Part shown: piece after piece, positions 63,801-64,000 of the stretch | How positions within the stretch are numbered: the first letter of the stretch is position 1 | How the letters are laid out: every line of letters starts with the position of its first letter | Assembly: GCA_964023275.1 (NCBI GenBank) | Contig: OZ029913.1 | Coordinates: forward strand, 54,901,476-54,965,475 | DNA from: Norana najaformis | Lineage: Eukaryota; Annelida; Clitellata; Crassiclitellata; Hormogastridae | Length of the DNA stretch: 64,000 nt | Reading direction: 5' to 3' | The notes under the pieces: generated by a model | Databases searched by the model: none | Told to the model about the DNA's origin: nothing | The model's input: the letters and a program-made list of their open reading frames with translations, nothing else | Position numbers and translations under genes: made by a program

Positions 63801-64000
63801 CTTCCAGAAAGAAGGTAGGGATTTGGCCAGGTGCGCACGTTTTTGGGGGAGAAGATAAAATAAGCGACTTTTTATCTTCAGCGTTCTACATTTTGTTTAT
63901 TATTAGTTGAATCTTCTTCGGCTGACATAATCAGTAGCTATAGGTGGGAGACAGACAGGTGCAAGAAAACAAAGTTATGTGGATACAAGTGAAGTGTAAT
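60851..64000. other. Terminal region without an identified gene
   Basis: No domain-bearing frame found. It holds an 11-bp hairpin (gaaaatcgtga/tcacgattttc, 61342-61378), R5/R6-type fragments near 62100, 62560 and 62720, and a GC-richer patch at 63480-63680 with an ATG-initiated 71-codon frame (63603) that resembles no known family. That patch could be the start of another gene, but there is no further support. Confidence 0.4.

Noticed and set aside
63603-63818. ATG-initiated 71-codon frame in a GC-richer patch at the window end
   Set aside because: No recognisable domain; kept only as a note in the terminal region.

Overview
This is nuclear DNA from an animal. It is intron-rich and AT-leaning, packed with simple repeats and tRNA-derived SINEs. 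Spliced genes with GT-AG (and some GC-AG) introns, a Pol III tRNA gene, and a chitin synthase fused to a myosin motor all point to an invertebrate. The myosin-headed chitin synthase suggests a lophotrochozoan (mollusc, brachiopod, annelid or relative); the exact group cannot be read from the sequence.

Layout. (1) 1-3357: repeat-filled intergenic DNA. (2) 3358-11458, plus strand: a seven-exon arrestin-domain gene, with a tRNA-Leu(TAG) gene on the opposite strand in its fifth intron and a perfectly periodic 37-bp x 17 array abutting its fourth exon. (3) 11459-15969: intergenic DNA and the unresolved 5' end of the next gene. (4) 15970-25532, plus strand: twelve exons of an EPS8-family gene (PTB domain, helical core, C-terminal SH3), reading to a stop directly after the SH3. 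(5) 25533-30642: tail-to-tail intergenic region. (6) 30643-57297, minus strand: a 30-exon gene for a myosin-motor chitin synthase; the exon set sums to 2,523 codons in one frame, so it appears intact. (7) 57298-64000: upstream DNA with a decayed LINE endonuclease fragment, SINEs, hairpins and tandem repeats.

Exon boundaries were placed by hand from splice signals, reading-frame phase and protein-family continuity. The total coding length of all three genes is consistent in phase, which is a strong internal check. Weakest points: the 5' end of the EPS8 gene, the exact exon 6 donor of the arrestin gene, and the first exon of the chitin synthase.

Working together: chitin synthase with a myosin head is thought to act at actin-filled microvilli in cells that secrete shell, chaetae or cuticle, and EPS8 is an actin capper/bundler of microvilli. 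Their adjacency is suggestive but unproven. The most unusual sequence features are two tandem arrays that multiply a splice site: one repeats a 3' splice site fused to a 5' splice site in the arrestin gene, the other repeats the 5' splice site of a chitin synthase exon. No LTR element, endogenous virus, Polinton or CRISPR array was recognised.
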